Of a stretch of 64,000 nucleotides of DNA, positions 25,957-34,454 are shown piece by piece; positions within the stretch are counted from its first letter, which is position 1, and each line of letters opens with the position of its first letter. Made by a program: the position numbers and the translations under genes. Below the pieces are notes generated by a model. That model saw nothing but the letters and a program-made list of their open reading frames with translations, was not told the origin of the DNA and did not search any database. Source of the stretch: Alphaproteobacteria bacterium (lineage in GTDB: Bacteria; Pseudomonadota; Alphaproteobacteria; Geminicoccales; Geminicoccaceae); contig JALSGP010000019.1 of the NCBI GenBank assembly GCA_026982705.1, forward strand, positions 1 through 64,000, given 5' to 3'.

Positions 25957-26678
25957 GGCTCCTCCTCACGCCTTCCGTCGCGTTCCTCCGGGGACGACGG
26001 CCCGTCGACGATCGTCCGCAGCGCCGCCACCAGCTCCTCCACCAGTGCGTCGGGTCGGTGATGGATGCGACCGTCCCCCCGCTCCAGCGTCACGCCTCCC
26101 GGCGGCAGGGCCGGATCGGCCACGAACTCGAAGCGCGGAAGGCCCTCCCCGCCGCGGCCGTCGAAGGCGGCGGCGAGGGATTCGCGCACGGTCGGGCGCA
26201 CCCGCACCCGCACCGTCTCCTCCGGCAGCAGCCGCGCGCACCAGTCCTCCAGCAGACGACGCAGATGAGCCGCTTCCAGCCGCTCCAGCAGCACCGGCAC
26301 CAGCCGCCGCAGCGCCGTCTCGAGGATGGCGACGAGCGCCTTCCGGGTTCCGGTCCGATCCCGCGCCACCCGTGCCGCCTCCGCCTCGAGGGCGGCGGCC
26401 ACCCGTGCCACCTCCGCCGACAGCCGCCGCGCCTCCTCCGCCCGCCAGGCGGCCAGAAGCGTCCGCCGCGTCTCCAGGGCGGCGGCGGCCATGGCCCGGG
26501 CCAGTTCGTCCTCCGCGAAGCGGAGCGCCGGCGGTGCCGACGGTTCCACCGGCGGCGCAGGGGCGGATCCGGCGTCCGGCATCTCCGCCTCCAGCCCCGG
26601 GGGTCGCCACGGCCGGGCCGCGCCGGTCGTGGACGGCGGGCGCAGCATGTCGAGACCGGTCTCGAAGGGCACGTCCAC
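25953..26678 (-). CDS. fliH: Flagellar assembly protein FliH (export ATPase regulator)
   Basis: This is the FliH-like stator subunit of the flagellar export ATPase, assigned partly from its place between fliG and fliN. It has 241 residues: a Pro-rich start, an Ala/Arg/Glu-rich coiled coil at about residues 50-110, then the C-terminal domain (AILETALRRLVPVLLERLEA, EETVRVRVRPTVRESLAAAF) ending in the typical DPALPPGGVTLERGDGRIHH. Start GTG 26678 has GAGGAA upstream. Confidence 0.88.
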   Translation of the reverse strand: MDVPFETGLDMLRPPSTTGAARPWRPPGLEAEMPDAGSAPAPPVEPSAPPALRFAEDELARAMAAAALETRRTLLAAWRAEEARRLSAEVARVAAALEAEAARVARDRTGTRKALVAILETALRRLVPVLLERLEAAHLRRLLEDWCARLLPEETVRVRVRPTVRESLAAAFDGRGGEGLPRFEFVADPALPPGGVTLERGDGRIHHRPDALVEELVAALRTIVDGPSSPEERDGRREEEP

Positions 26679-26687
26679 GGTCGTTCC

Positions 26688-27719
26688 TCAGACGATGAGT
26701 TCCTCTTCCTTGCCGTCGAGGATGACGATCTCGCCCTTGGCGGCCAGCTCCTTGGCGAGATTGACCAGATACTGCTGGGCCTCCTCCACGTCGCGCAGGC
26801 GCACCGGCCCCATGGCCGCCATCTCTTCCCTCAGGATCTTGGCGGCCCGCTCCGACATGTTGCGGAAGAACAGTTCCCGCAGCTCCTCGCTGGCGCCCTT
26901 GAGGGCCAGCGCCAGCCGGTCGTTGCCGGCGTTGCGGATCAGGGTCTGGATCCCGCTGGGATCGAGCCTGGACAGGTCCTCGAAGGTGAACATCAGCGAC
27001 TTGATGCGGTCGGCCGCCTCGCGATTGCGCTCCTCCAGCATGGCCATGAATCGGGCCTCGGTGCTGGAGTCGAGATTGTTGAATATCTCTGCGATGACTT
27101 CGTAATTGTCCTTCTGGACCGTCCGGGACAGATTCATGACGAATTCCGTCCGGAGCGTGGCCTCGATCTCCTTGAGGACGTCCTTCTGAATGACGTCCAT
27201 GTTGATCATCCGCATGATCACTTCGATGGCGAAGTCGTCGTTGAACTGTGCCAGGACCCGCGCCGCGTGAGCCGGATCGATGCGTGAGAGGATCGCCGCC
27301 ACTGTCTGCGGATATTCGTTCTTCAGATAGGAGGCCAGCACCGACTCGTTGATGGTGGAGAGCTTCTCCCAGATGGTCCGTCCCTTGGGGCCGCGAATCT
27401 CGGCCAGGACCATCTCCAGCGTCTCGGGATCCAGCACCTTGCGCAGCAGTTTCTCCGTGGCTTCGATGCCGCCGAGTACGCCGCTGGTGTTGCCGAGTTC
27501 GGTGACGAACTCGTCGATCACCGCCTCCACCGTCTCGCTCGGCACCCGTCCCAGCATGGCCATGGTCTGGGACAGTTCCTTCACCTCGGAGAGGTCGAGC
27601 ATGCGCACGATCTTGGTGGCGTGCTCCTCGTCGAGGGCCAGCATCAGGATGGAGGCCTTCTCGGGCCCCGAGAGCGCGCCCTTCGACTTGTCCGGGGTGG
27701 GCAGACGCACCTGCGGCAT
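26688..27719 (-). CDS. fliG: Flagellar motor switch protein FliG
   Basis: FliG is the torque-transmitting C-ring protein that sits on FliF and meets MotA. It has 343 residues. The N-domain begins LSGPEKASILMLALDEEHAT; the middle domain contains the EHPQ-like motif NEYPQTVAAILSRIDP; the C-domain carries charged residues of the motor interface (IKSLMFTFEDLSRLDPSGIQ, GASEELRELFFRNMSERAA, LREEMAAMGPVRLRDVEEAQ). Its codon use is visibly less GC-extreme than its neighbours, as expected for a conserved protein. It lies 15 bases after fliF. Confidence 0.98.
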   Translation of the reverse strand: MPQVRLPTPDKSKGALSGPEKASILMLALDEEHATKIVRMLDLSEVKELSQTMAMLGRVPSETVEAVIDEFVTELGNTSGVLGGIEATEKLLRKVLDPETLEMVLAEIRGPKGRTIWEKLSTINESVLASYLKNEYPQTVAAILSRIDPAHAARVLAQFNDDFAIEVIMRMINMDVIQKDVLKEIEATLRTEFVMNLSRTVQKDNYEVIAEIFNNLDSSTEARFMAMLEERNREAADRIKSLMFTFEDLSRLDPSGIQTLIRNAGNDRLALALKGASEELRELFFRNMSERAAKILREEMAAMGPVRLRDVEEAQQYLVNLAKELAAKGEIVILDGKEEELIV

Positions 27720-27734
27720 GGACCGATCTCCGGT

Positions 27735-29573
27735 CTATTCGTAGAGCCAGTTGCGGATCACGCGCACCGCCTCGTCCGGGTAGCTGTCGACGAGGCGGGC
27801 CACGTCGTGGACGAGCTTGGCCTTCACCTTGCCCTCCACCTGGTCGAGGGTGACGAGCTGGTGGTGCTCCTCCTCGTCCTCCGCGGCGTCCCCGGCGCCG
27901 TCGTCGGCATCCCCGCCCCCGGCCTTCACCAGCCGGGTGGTGCCGTCCTCCTCGGTGATCACCACGCTGGTCTCGCCACCCTCGCGCACCACCACGGGAC
28001 GCCCCTCCTCGTCCACGGCCAGCGCCGTGCCGCTGCGCTCGTGGACCAGGAGCGGCCGGCCGTCCTCGGCCACCACCACCCGGGTCTCACCGCTCTCCAG
28101 CACCGTGCCGCGCGGGGGCGGCAGCAGTCGCCGCAGCAGCGGCCGCAGGCCGAAGAGCACCACCGCCAGCGCCACCAGCGCCCAGACCAGGTTGCGCAGG
28201 AGATCGCCGTAGTCGGCGAGGAGCGTGTCGAGGAGTCCCGGTTCCTCCGCCGGTGCCGGTTCGGGTTCGGCGAAGGGGCGGCTCACGATCTCGAGACGGT
28301 CGCCGCGCTCCTCGTCGAGACCCGCGGCGCTGCGCACCAGCGCCTCGAGCTGGCGCAGCTCCTCCGCCGGCAGTGGCTGGAAGGTCCGTCGGCCGTTGGC
28401 GTCGGTGGTCCAGCGCCCGTCCACCTGCACCGCCACCGACAGCCGCCGCACCCGCGGCGTGCGCGCCCGCACGTTGCGCACCGTCCGCGAGATCTCGTAG
28501 TTGACGATCTCCTCGGTGCGGCCCGATTTCTCCCTGCTGGAGGTGCCGGCGCCGCCGGCGTTGCCGCCCGGCAGATTGGCGGCGGCGGTGACACCCTCCT
28601 CGCGGCTGACCTCGTCGCGATCGGCGGTCTCCTCGACGGTCCGGGTGCTGCGCGCCACCTGCCCCTCGGGATCGAAGATCTCCTCGGTGACGGTCCGCTC
28701 GTCGAAGTCCACCTCGGCGGTGACCTGGGCGTCCACCCGCCCCGGGCCGACGGTCCGCTCCAGCAGCGCCACGATCTTGGCCCGCAGGCGTTCCTCGAAG
28801 GCGCGGCGCCAGGCCTCGGCGTCCTCCAGCACCGGCCCGTCGTCCTCCTCGGCGAGGCGGGCCAGCAGCCGGCCACGGTGGTCGGTCACCGTCACCCGCG
28901 CCGGCTCCAGCCCGGGCACCGCCGCCGCCACCAGCTCGCGGATGGCCCGCACCTGACGGGCCTCGAGGGTGCGACCGCCCACGAGCTCCACCATCACCGC
29001 CGCCGACGGTCGCCGCGTTTCCCGTTCGAACAGCCGCCGGCGCGGGAGATTGAGGTGGACCCGCGCGGTCCGTACCGGCGCCAAGGCGGCGATGGTCCGG
29101 GCCAGCTCCCCCTCCAGCGCCCGTCGCAGATTGACGTTGGCGACGAAGTCGGTGGTGGTGAGCCCGTTCGCGCCATCGAACAGCTCCCAGCCCACCACCT
29201 CGCCGGTGGGCAGCCCCTCCTGGGCCAGCGCCATGCGCAGGCGCGTCACCTCCTCCGCCGGCACCAGCACCGCATCCCCCGAATCGGTGAGGCGGTAGGG
29301 CACGTCCATAGCCTCGAGGCGCTCGACGATGCGGGCCACGTCGGCGCTCTCCAGCCCGCCGAACAGCAGGGTGTAGCGGGGACTCGCCGCCTGCATCACC
29401 GCGAAGGCGAGGAAGGCCAGCAGTCCCAGCAGCACCGTGCCGACGGCGAGGATGCGCCCGGGGCCGAGCGCGCGCACCTGCTCCAGCGCGGCGGCGAGCG
29501 GTGTCGCCCGCGGCGGGGCCGGCGGCGGGCTGTCGGCGGTGGCCTCGACGTCCTGCGCCATGGACGGGGGCAT
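27735..29573 (-). CDS. fliF: Flagellar MS-ring protein FliF
   Basis: FliF makes the MS-ring, the base on which the flagellum is built. It has about 612 residues. Transmembrane helix 1 is ILAVGTVLLGLLAFLAFAVM; ring-building motifs follow (YTLLFGGLESADVARIVERL, ANVNLRRALEGELARTI, ARVHLNLPRRRLFER); helix 2 is near LLRNLVWALVALAVVLFGL. The C-terminal FliG-binding peptide is clear (RLVDSYPDEAVRVIRNWLYE). ATG 29573 has GGAG upstream; 29561 is possible. ATG 29600 lies inside the candidate -10 region and is rejected. It is the first gene of the nine-gene operon. Confidence 0.96.
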   Translation of the reverse strand: MPPSMAQDVEATADSPPPAPPRATPLAAALEQVRALGPGRILAVGTVLLGLLAFLAFAVMQAASPRYTLLFGGLESADVARIVERLEAMDVPYRLTDSGDAVLVPAEEVTRLRMALAQEGLPTGEVVGWELFDGANGLTTTDFVANVNLRRALEGELARTIAALAPVRTARVHLNLPRRRLFERETRRPSAAVMVELVGGRTLEARQVRAIRELVAAAVPGLEPARVTVTDHRGRLLARLAEEDDGPVLEDAEAWRRAFEERLRAKIVALLERTVGPGRVDAQVTAEVDFDERTVTEEIFDPEGQVARSTRTVEETADRDEVSREEGVTAAANLPGGNAGGAGTSSREKSGRTEEIVNYEISRTVRNVRARTPRVRRLSVAVQVDGRWTTDANGRRTFQPLPAEELRQLEALVRSAAGLDEERGDRLEIVSRPFAEPEPAPAEEPGLLDTLLADYGDLLRNLVWALVALAVVLFGLRPLLRRLLPPPRGTVLESGETRVVVAEDGRPLLVHERSGTALAVDEEGRPVVVREGGETSVVITEEDGTTRLVKAGGGDADDGAGDAAEDEEEHHQLVTLDQVEGKVKAKLVHDVARLVDSYPDEAVRVIRNWLYE

Positions 29574-29590
29574 CCTTCGCTCCGCCGGCC

Positions 29591-29622
29591 ATGCTGGCAC
29601 GTCTTCCTGAATCGGAGGTTAA
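29591..29622 (-). promoter_or_regulatory. Candidate CtrA-type promoter of the fliF flagellar operon
   Basis: Reading the minus strand, TTAA (29622-29619), a 7-base spacer and TTCA (29611-29608) make a CtrA box with one altered base. Nine bases later GCCAGCAT (29598-29591) holds the -10 position. Transcription would begin near 29585, about 12 bases before the favoured fliF start. CtrA control of fliF-type operons is established in Caulobacter; here it is inferred from the motif. Confidence 0.55.
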
Positions 29623-29637
29623 CGGCGCCCCCCACCC

Positions 29638-29667
29638 TTGGCGGCCGGGCCGCGCCCGCGCTAGCTT
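29638..29667 (+). promoter_or_regulatory. Candidate promoter of the chorismate mutase / hisC / tyrA operon
   Basis: TTGGCGG at 29638-29644 matches the -35 consensus TTGACGS except one base. GCTAGCTT at 29660-29667 matches the -10 octamer GCTANAWC in five of seven fixed positions after 15 bases. The expected start is near 29674, followed by GGGGAGAGGG and GTG 29694. Confidence 0.55.
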
Positions 29668-29693
29668 CGGGGCGCGCGCAGGGGAGAGGGGCG

Positions 29694-30536
29694 GTGGCGA
29701 CCCTCGACGAGCTCAGGGCCGAGATCGACCGCATCGACGGCGAGATCCTCGAACTGCTGATCCGGCGCATCCGCCTCGCCGGCGACATCGCGCGTCGCAA
29801 GGCCGAACACGGCGACGGTCCGGTGGTGCGACCGGCCCGCGAGGCGGCGATCCTCCGACGGCTGGTGGAGCTCGCGGCCGGGCGCTTTCCCGCCGACGCC
29901 CTGGTGCGGATCTGGCGCGAGCTGTTCGCCGCCACCGGACGCGCCCAGCGGCCCTACGCGGTGGCGGTCCATGCCCGCAGCTGCGCGGAGCGGGAAGTGG
30001 TCCGGGACCATCTGGGCTCGGTGGTGCCGCTGCTCCGCGCCGACTCCTGCGCCCACGCCCTGCGGCTGGTGCGGGACGGCCGAGCGGAGCTGGCGGTGCT
30101 GCCGCTGGACGAGGCGACCGCCGGCTGGTGGTGGCGCTTCGCCGAGGCCGGCGGAGACGGGCTCGGGGCGGCCGCACGGCTGCCCTTTCTCGTCCGCGGC
30201 GACGATCTGCCGCCGCTGTTCCTGGTGGGGCGCGTTCCCCTCGAACCCAGCGGCCGCGACCGCACGCTGCTGGCGCTCCTCACCGAACACGGACTGAGCC
30301 GCTCGCGCCTCGCCGAGGTGCTGGCGCGGGCGGGCGACGTCCCGGCGCTCCTCGCGGCGACGGAGACGCCGGAGGGCACCGTCCATTTCGTGGAGGTGGA
30401 GGGATTCCATTCGGCGGCCGATCCCCGCCTCGGCCCTCTGCTGGCACCGCTCGCCGACCGCCTCTTGCGCCGCGTGGTGCTGGGGGCATATCCACGGCCG
30501 ATGGCGCCGCCGGCGCCGTCCACGCGGACCCCCTGA
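29694..30536 (+). CDS. Chorismate mutase (AroQ) with degenerate prephenate-dehydratase-like extension
   Basis: This enzyme turns chorismate into prephenate for Phe and Tyr. It has 280 residues. Residues 1-90 are an AroQ-type helical mutase (LDELRAEIDRIDGEILELLI, LAGDIARRKAEHG, REAAILRRLVELA, WRELFAATGRAQ). The rest looks like a decayed prephenate dehydratase plus ACT domain (PYAVAVHARSCAEREVVRDH, LRLVRDGRAELAVLPLDEAT, TLLALLTEHGLSRSRLAEVL, VHFVEVEGF) but lacks the dehydratase Thr-Arg-Phe motif. GTG 29694 follows GGGGAGAGGG. The order with hisC and tyrA is typical of alphaproteobacteria. Confidence 0.9.
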   Translation: MATLDELRAEIDRIDGEILELLIRRIRLAGDIARRKAEHGDGPVVRPAREAAILRRLVELAAGRFPADALVRIWRELFAATGRAQRPYAVAVHARSCAEREVVRDHLGSVVPLLRADSCAHALRLVRDGRAELAVLPLDEATAGWWWRFAEAGGDGLGAAARLPFLVRGDDLPPLFLVGRVPLEPSGRDRTLLALLTEHGLSRSRLAEVLARAGDVPALLAATETPEGTVHFVEVEGFHSAADPRLGPLLAPLADRLLRRVVLGAYPRPMAPPAPSTRTP

Positions 30537-30558
30537 AGCGACGGGAACGGAACCACCG

Positions 30559-31662
30559 ATGGCGCCCCCGCGTCCACGCCCCGGCATCCTCGAGATCGAA
30601 CCCTATGTGGGCGGCCGGGCGGAGGTGGCGGGCGGCCGGCCGGCCGCCAAGCTCTCCGCCAACGAGAATCCCCTCGGCCCCAGCCCGCGCGCCGTGGAGG
30701 CCCATCGGGCGGCGGCGGACGGCCTCCATCGCTATCCCGATGGCACCGCCACCGCCCTGCGCCGGGCCATCGGCCGCCGCTTCAACGTGGATCCGGAGCG
30801 GGTGGTGTGCGGAGCCGGCTCCGACGAGCTCATCACCCTGCTGGTACGGGCCTATGCCGGGCCGGGCGACGAGGTGCTGGTGAGCCGTCACGGCTTCCTC
30901 ATGTACCGGCTGGCCGCCCTCGCCGCCGGCTGCCACGTGGTGGCGGCGCCGGAGCGGGACCTGCGCGCCGACGTGGACGCCCTGCTCGCCCGTGTGGGCT
31001 CCCGCACCCGCCTCCTCTTCCTCGCCAATCCCAACAATCCCACCGGCTCCTATCTGACGGGCGAGGAACTGCGGCGGCTCAGGCGGGAGCTGCCGGAGGA
31101 GGTGCTGCTGGTAATCGACGCGGCCTATGCCGAATACGTGGACGTGCCCGACTATGCCGACGGGCTCGATCTCGCCCGCACCCACGACAATGTCGTGGTC
31201 ACCCGCACCTTCTCCAAGCTGTTCGGCCTCGCCGCCCTCCGCCTCGGCTGGATGTACGCCCATCCCGCCATCGTCGACGTGATCCACCGCATCCGCGGGC
31301 CCTTCAACGTCTCCACCCCGGCCCAGCGGGCGGGCGAGGCGGCGCTGGCCGACGTCGACCATCAGGAGCGCTCGCGCCGCCACAACGCCCGCTGGCGGGA
31401 GTGGCTCTTCCGCGAACTCACGGCGCTGGGTCTCAGGGTCCATCCCAGCGTGGCCAATTTCCTGCTGGTGGACTTCCCCCGCGAGCCGGGGCGCGATGCC
31501 GCCGCCGCCGAGGCCTTCCTCGAGCGCGAAGGGCTCATCCCCCGCCGCATGGACGCCTACGGCCTGCCCCATGCGCTGCGCATCAGCGTCGGGCTGGAGG
31601 CCGAGAACCGGCGGCTGGTCGCGGCCCTCGCCCGCTTCCTCGCCGGGGAGGGCGGACGATGA
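30559..31662 (+). CDS. hisC: Histidinol-phosphate / aromatic aminotransferase
   Basis: This PLP enzyme of the aminotransferase I/II family works in histidine synthesis and, in this setting, probably also in aromatic transamination. It has 367 residues. Motifs are KLSANENPLGPSPRAVEA, GAGSDELITLLVRAY, the Asn site NPNNPTGSYL, the Asp-Tyr stretch IDAAYAEYVD, and the PLP lysine in TRTFSKLFGLAALRLGW. Placement between chorismate mutase and prephenate dehydrogenase suggests the dual role. It overlaps the next gene as ATGA. Confidence 0.95.
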   Translation: MAPPRPRPGILEIEPYVGGRAEVAGGRPAAKLSANENPLGPSPRAVEAHRAAADGLHRYPDGTATALRRAIGRRFNVDPERVVCGAGSDELITLLVRAYAGPGDEVLVSRHGFLMYRLAALAAGCHVVAAPERDLRADVDALLARVGSRTRLLFLANPNNPTGSYLTGEELRRLRRELPEEVLLVIDAAYAEYVDVPDYADGLDLARTHDNVVVTRTFSKLFGLAALRLGWMYAHPAIVDVIHRIRGPFNVSTPAQRAGEAALADVDHQERSRRHNARWREWLFRELTALGLRVHPSVANFLLVDFPREPGRDAAAAEAFLEREGLIPRRMDAYGLPHALRISVGLEAENRRLVAALARFLAGEGGR

Positions 31663-32600
31663 CGCCCTTCCGGCGGGTGGCCCTCCTCGGCATCGGCCTC
31701 GTCAACGGCTCGCTGGCGCTGGTGCTCCGCCGCGAGGGCGCGGCGGAGGAGATTGTGGCCTGCGCCCGCCGCGAGGCGACCCGCCGGCGCGCCCTCGAAC
31801 GGGGCCTGTGCGACCGGGCCGTGGCCGATCCGGCCGAGGCGGTGGAGGGCGCCGATCTTGTGGTGCTGGGCGTGCCGCCGGGGGCCATGGGCGAGGTGGC
31901 GCGGGCCATGGCGCCGGGGCTCGATACCGCCGCCATCGTCACCGACGTGGGCTCGGTCAAGGCCCAGATCGTCCACGACGTGGTCCCCCATCTGCCCGAC
32001 CCGTCCCGCTTCGTGCCCGGCCATCCGGTGGCCGGCACCGAGCATTCGGGGCCGGATGCCGCCTTCGACACGCTGTTCGAGCGCCGGCGCGTGATCCTCA
32101 CCCCCATCGAGGACACGGATCCGGCGGCGGTGCGGCGGGTGCGGGAACTGTGGGAGCTCACGGGTGCCGAGGTGGACCTGATGACGCCCGAGCACCACGA
32201 CCGGGTGCTGGCCCTCACCTCCCATCTCCCCCACCTCATCGCCTTCACCATCGTCGGCACCGTCGCCGATCTCGAGAAGCAGACCCGCAGCGAGGTGTTC
32301 AAATACGCCGCCGGCGGCTTCACCGACTTCACCCGCATCGCCGCCTCCGATCCCACCATGTGGCGGGACGTGTTCCTCAACAACCGCGAGGCGGTGCTGG
32401 AGATGCTGGGCCGCTTCACCGAGGATCTGGTGCGGCTGCAGCGCGCCATCCGCTGGGGCGACGGGGACACGCTCTTCGAGCTGTTCTCGCGCACCCGCGC
32501 CATCCGCCGCGCCGTGATCCGGGCCGGACAGGCCTACGAACGGCGGCCGGTGCCCCCGGAGGCGGCCGGCGGGAACGGCGAGGAGGAGAACGGCGGCTGA
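31659..32600 (+). CDS. tyrA: Prephenate/arogenate dehydrogenase
   Basis: This NAD(P)-dependent TyrA-family enzyme gives 4-hydroxyphenylpyruvate or tyrosine. It has 313 residues from ATG 31659, which overlaps the hisC stop. The Rossmann start is VALLGIGLVNGSLALVLRR (the glycine motif is GIGLVNGS, with an Asn where many have Gly or Ile). Further signatures are VTDVGSVKAQIV, FVPGHPVAGTEHSGPDAAF, ALTSHLPHLIAFTIV and YAAGGFTDFTRIAASDPTMW. Whether it takes prephenate or arogenate cannot be told. Confidence 0.95.
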   Translation: MTPFRRVALLGIGLVNGSLALVLRREGAAEEIVACARREATRRRALERGLCDRAVADPAEAVEGADLVVLGVPPGAMGEVARAMAPGLDTAAIVTDVGSVKAQIVHDVVPHLPDPSRFVPGHPVAGTEHSGPDAAFDTLFERRRVILTPIEDTDPAAVRRVRELWELTGAEVDLMTPEHHDRVLALTSHLPHLIAFTIVGTVADLEKQTRSEVFKYAAGGFTDFTRIAASDPTMWRDVFLNNREAVLEMLGRFTEDLVRLQRAIRWGDGDTLFELFSRTRAIRRAVIRAGQAYERRPVPPEAAGGNGEEENGG

Positions 32601-32623
32601 GCCCCGGTCGGCGGGAAATCGCC

Positions 32624-32645
32624 GGGGCGGCCGAAAGGCCGCCCC
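32624..32645. terminator. Strong hairpin between convergent tyrA and multicopper oxidase genes
   Basis: GGGGCGGCC at 32624-32632 pairs perfectly with GGCCGCCCC at 32637-32645 around a GAAA tetraloop. It sits 24 bases after tyrA and 29 bases before the end of the leftward oxidase gene. There is no T-run on either side. Its position between two convergent genes suggests it serves both. Confidence 0.6.
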
Positions 32646-32673
32646 GAATCGTGGCGTCCGTGGAGGAGCGTCG

Positions 32674-34311
32674 TCAGGCCACCACCACGAACTGGCCCAT
32701 CATGCCGGCATCCTCGTGCTCGAGGGTGTGGCAGTGGTACATGTAGGGCAGCTCCGGATCCGTGTAGTCGCGGAAGGAGAGCAGCAGCCGTACCCGCTCC
32801 ATCGGCCACACCAGGACCGTGTCCTTGAGACCGCGTTCGTGCGCCCGTGGCCGGCGACCGTTGCGGTCGAGGATCCGGAACTGGACGTCGTGGACGTGGA
32901 AGGGATGGGGCATGGGGGAGCGGTTGATCACCTCCCAGATCTCGTCGGTGCCGACCCGCACCACCTCGTCGATGCGGTCCATGTCCATGGACTTGCCGTT
33001 GATGGTGAAGGTCATGCCCATGGGTCGACGGCCCGGACCGCCCCCCGGGAGGGGACCGCTGCCCGCCACGGGATCCCCGCCGCCCGGGTCGCCCGGACCG
33101 CCGGGGCCCGCCGGGCCGCCCATACCGCCCATACCGCCCATGCCGTCCATACCGCCCATGCGCCCGCGACCGCCACGGCGCGAGCGATGGCGCATCATCG
33201 GACCGCCCATGCCCATCTCCAGCACGAAGCGCCGGGTGCGCACGGCCCGGGCCGGCTGGGGCGCGGGCAACCACACCAGCCGCCGGGGCGGACGCGGTCC
33301 CGGGTCCAGCACCGGCTCCGGCAGGATGTCCAGGACGCGCAGGCGCCGCAGGATCCGGCCACGGCCACGCCGACGCATCCCCATCATGGGGGACAGGACC
33401 TCGGCCTCGAGGCGGAAGGGACGCCCCGGACGCACCTCCACGAGGATCTGGGCCCGCTCCCCCGGTGCCAGCAGCAGGGCGCGGGTGCGCCGGGGGCGGT
33501 CCAGCAGGCCGCCGTCGCTGGCGATCACGTGGAAGCGGCGGCGGTCGGAGAAGCGGAAGCGATAGAGGGAGGCGTTGGCGCCGTTGAGCAGCCGCAGCCG
33601 CAGCCAGCGCCGACGGGCGACGAAGTGGGGCGAGACGGCGCCGTTCACCACCGCCACGTCACCGACGTAGCCGGTGGCGATGCTCATGGGATCGAGGGCG
33701 TAGACGGGCGCGCCGTCGGCGTCGAAACGGCGGTCCTGGACCACCAGCGGGATGTCGTCGACACCGTAGTCTCTGGGCAGAGGCAGGGCCGCCTCCTCCT
33801 CGTCCTCCACGTAGATGGTCCCCGCCTGCCCGAAGTAGACCTGCCGGCCCGTCGAACCCTCGAGGTGGGAGTGGTACCAGAAGAGGCCCGCCTTCTGCAG
33901 GACGCGGAAGGACGGCGTCCAGACGGTGCCGGGTGCGATGCGCTGATGGGGACCGCCGTCGGCGGCCGCGGGCAGGTGAAAGCCGTGCCAGTGGAGGGTG
34001 GTGGTCTCGTCCAGCCGGTTGGTCACCCGCAGCCGCACCGTTTCGCCGGCACGCATGCGCAAGGTGGGGCCGCCGTAGGTGGCGTCGATGCCGATGGCCG
34101 GTCCGCGCCGGCCGGATCCGAAATCGTGGATGCCGCGACGGATGGTGAGATCGAAGACCCGCACACCGCCCACGAGCCGTCCTTCCTCGAGGGACGGGAC
34201 GGGCAGCGGGGCGGTCGTGGCCGCCCAGCCGAGGTTGCGGCCCGGACGCAGCACGAACGGTGCCGCCGCCAAGGCGGCCGCACCCCGGAGCCATTGCCGA
34301 CGTGAGACCAT
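32674..34311 (-). CDS. Tat-exported multicopper oxidase, CueO-like, with Met-rich insert
   Basis: This periplasmic copper oxidase may oxidise Cu(I) or phenolics. It has 545 residues from ATG 34311, which has GGAGGAA upstream. A twin-arginine signal opens the protein (VSRRQWLRGAAALAAAPFVL). Copper ligands are all present: HWHG, WYHSH, HPFHVHDVQF and YHCHTLEHEDAGMMG. Before the third cupredoxin domain lies a Met/Gly-rich insert (MGGMDGMGGMGGMGG and nearby Pro/Gly-rich sequence), like the Met-rich copper-binding segment of CueO. A zinc-ribbon gene lies 143 bases upstream on the same strand. Confidence 0.94.
   Translation of the reverse strand: MVSRRQWLRGAAALAAAPFVLRPGRNLGWAATTAPLPVPSLEEGRLVGGVRVFDLTIRRGIHDFGSGRRGPAIGIDATYGGPTLRMRAGETVRLRVTNRLDETTTLHWHGFHLPAAADGGPHQRIAPGTVWTPSFRVLQKAGLFWYHSHLEGSTGRQVYFGQAGTIYVEDEEEAALPLPRDYGVDDIPLVVQDRRFDADGAPVYALDPMSIATGYVGDVAVVNGAVSPHFVARRRWLRLRLLNGANASLYRFRFSDRRRFHVIASDGGLLDRPRRTRALLLAPGERAQILVEVRPGRPFRLEAEVLSPMMGMRRRGRGRILRRLRVLDILPEPVLDPGPRPPRRLVWLPAPQPARAVRTRRFVLEMGMGGPMMRHRSRRGGRGRMGGMDGMGGMGGMGGPAGPGGPGDPGGGDPVAGSGPLPGGGPGRRPMGMTFTINGKSMDMDRIDEVVRVGTDEIWEVINRSPMPHPFHVHDVQFRILDRNGRRPRAHERGLKDTVLVWPMERVRLLLSFRDYTDPELPYMYHCHTLEHEDAGMMGQFVVVA
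33116..33160. repeat. Five near-identical 9-bp tandem units in the oxidase gene
   Basis: The unit CCGCCCATA (or CATG) repeats five times in frame and codes for Gly-Gly-Met triplets in the Met-rich copper insert of the oxidase. One unit carries a single change (CCGTCCATA, giving Asp). Such tandem units can change in number by slippage, which would lengthen or shorten the insert without a frameshift. Confidence 0.8.
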
Positions 34312-34454
34312 ACCGTGTCTTCCTCCGTATCCGCTGAACCGATCGGCATGGGGACAACGCGCGAGAGGGCGTTTTCGTCCCGCGATCGGGGCGGATGAGG
34401 GTTGCGCCATGTCGTCACACCCGGATACGATGCGCGCGCGACGGCGCCTCACGA

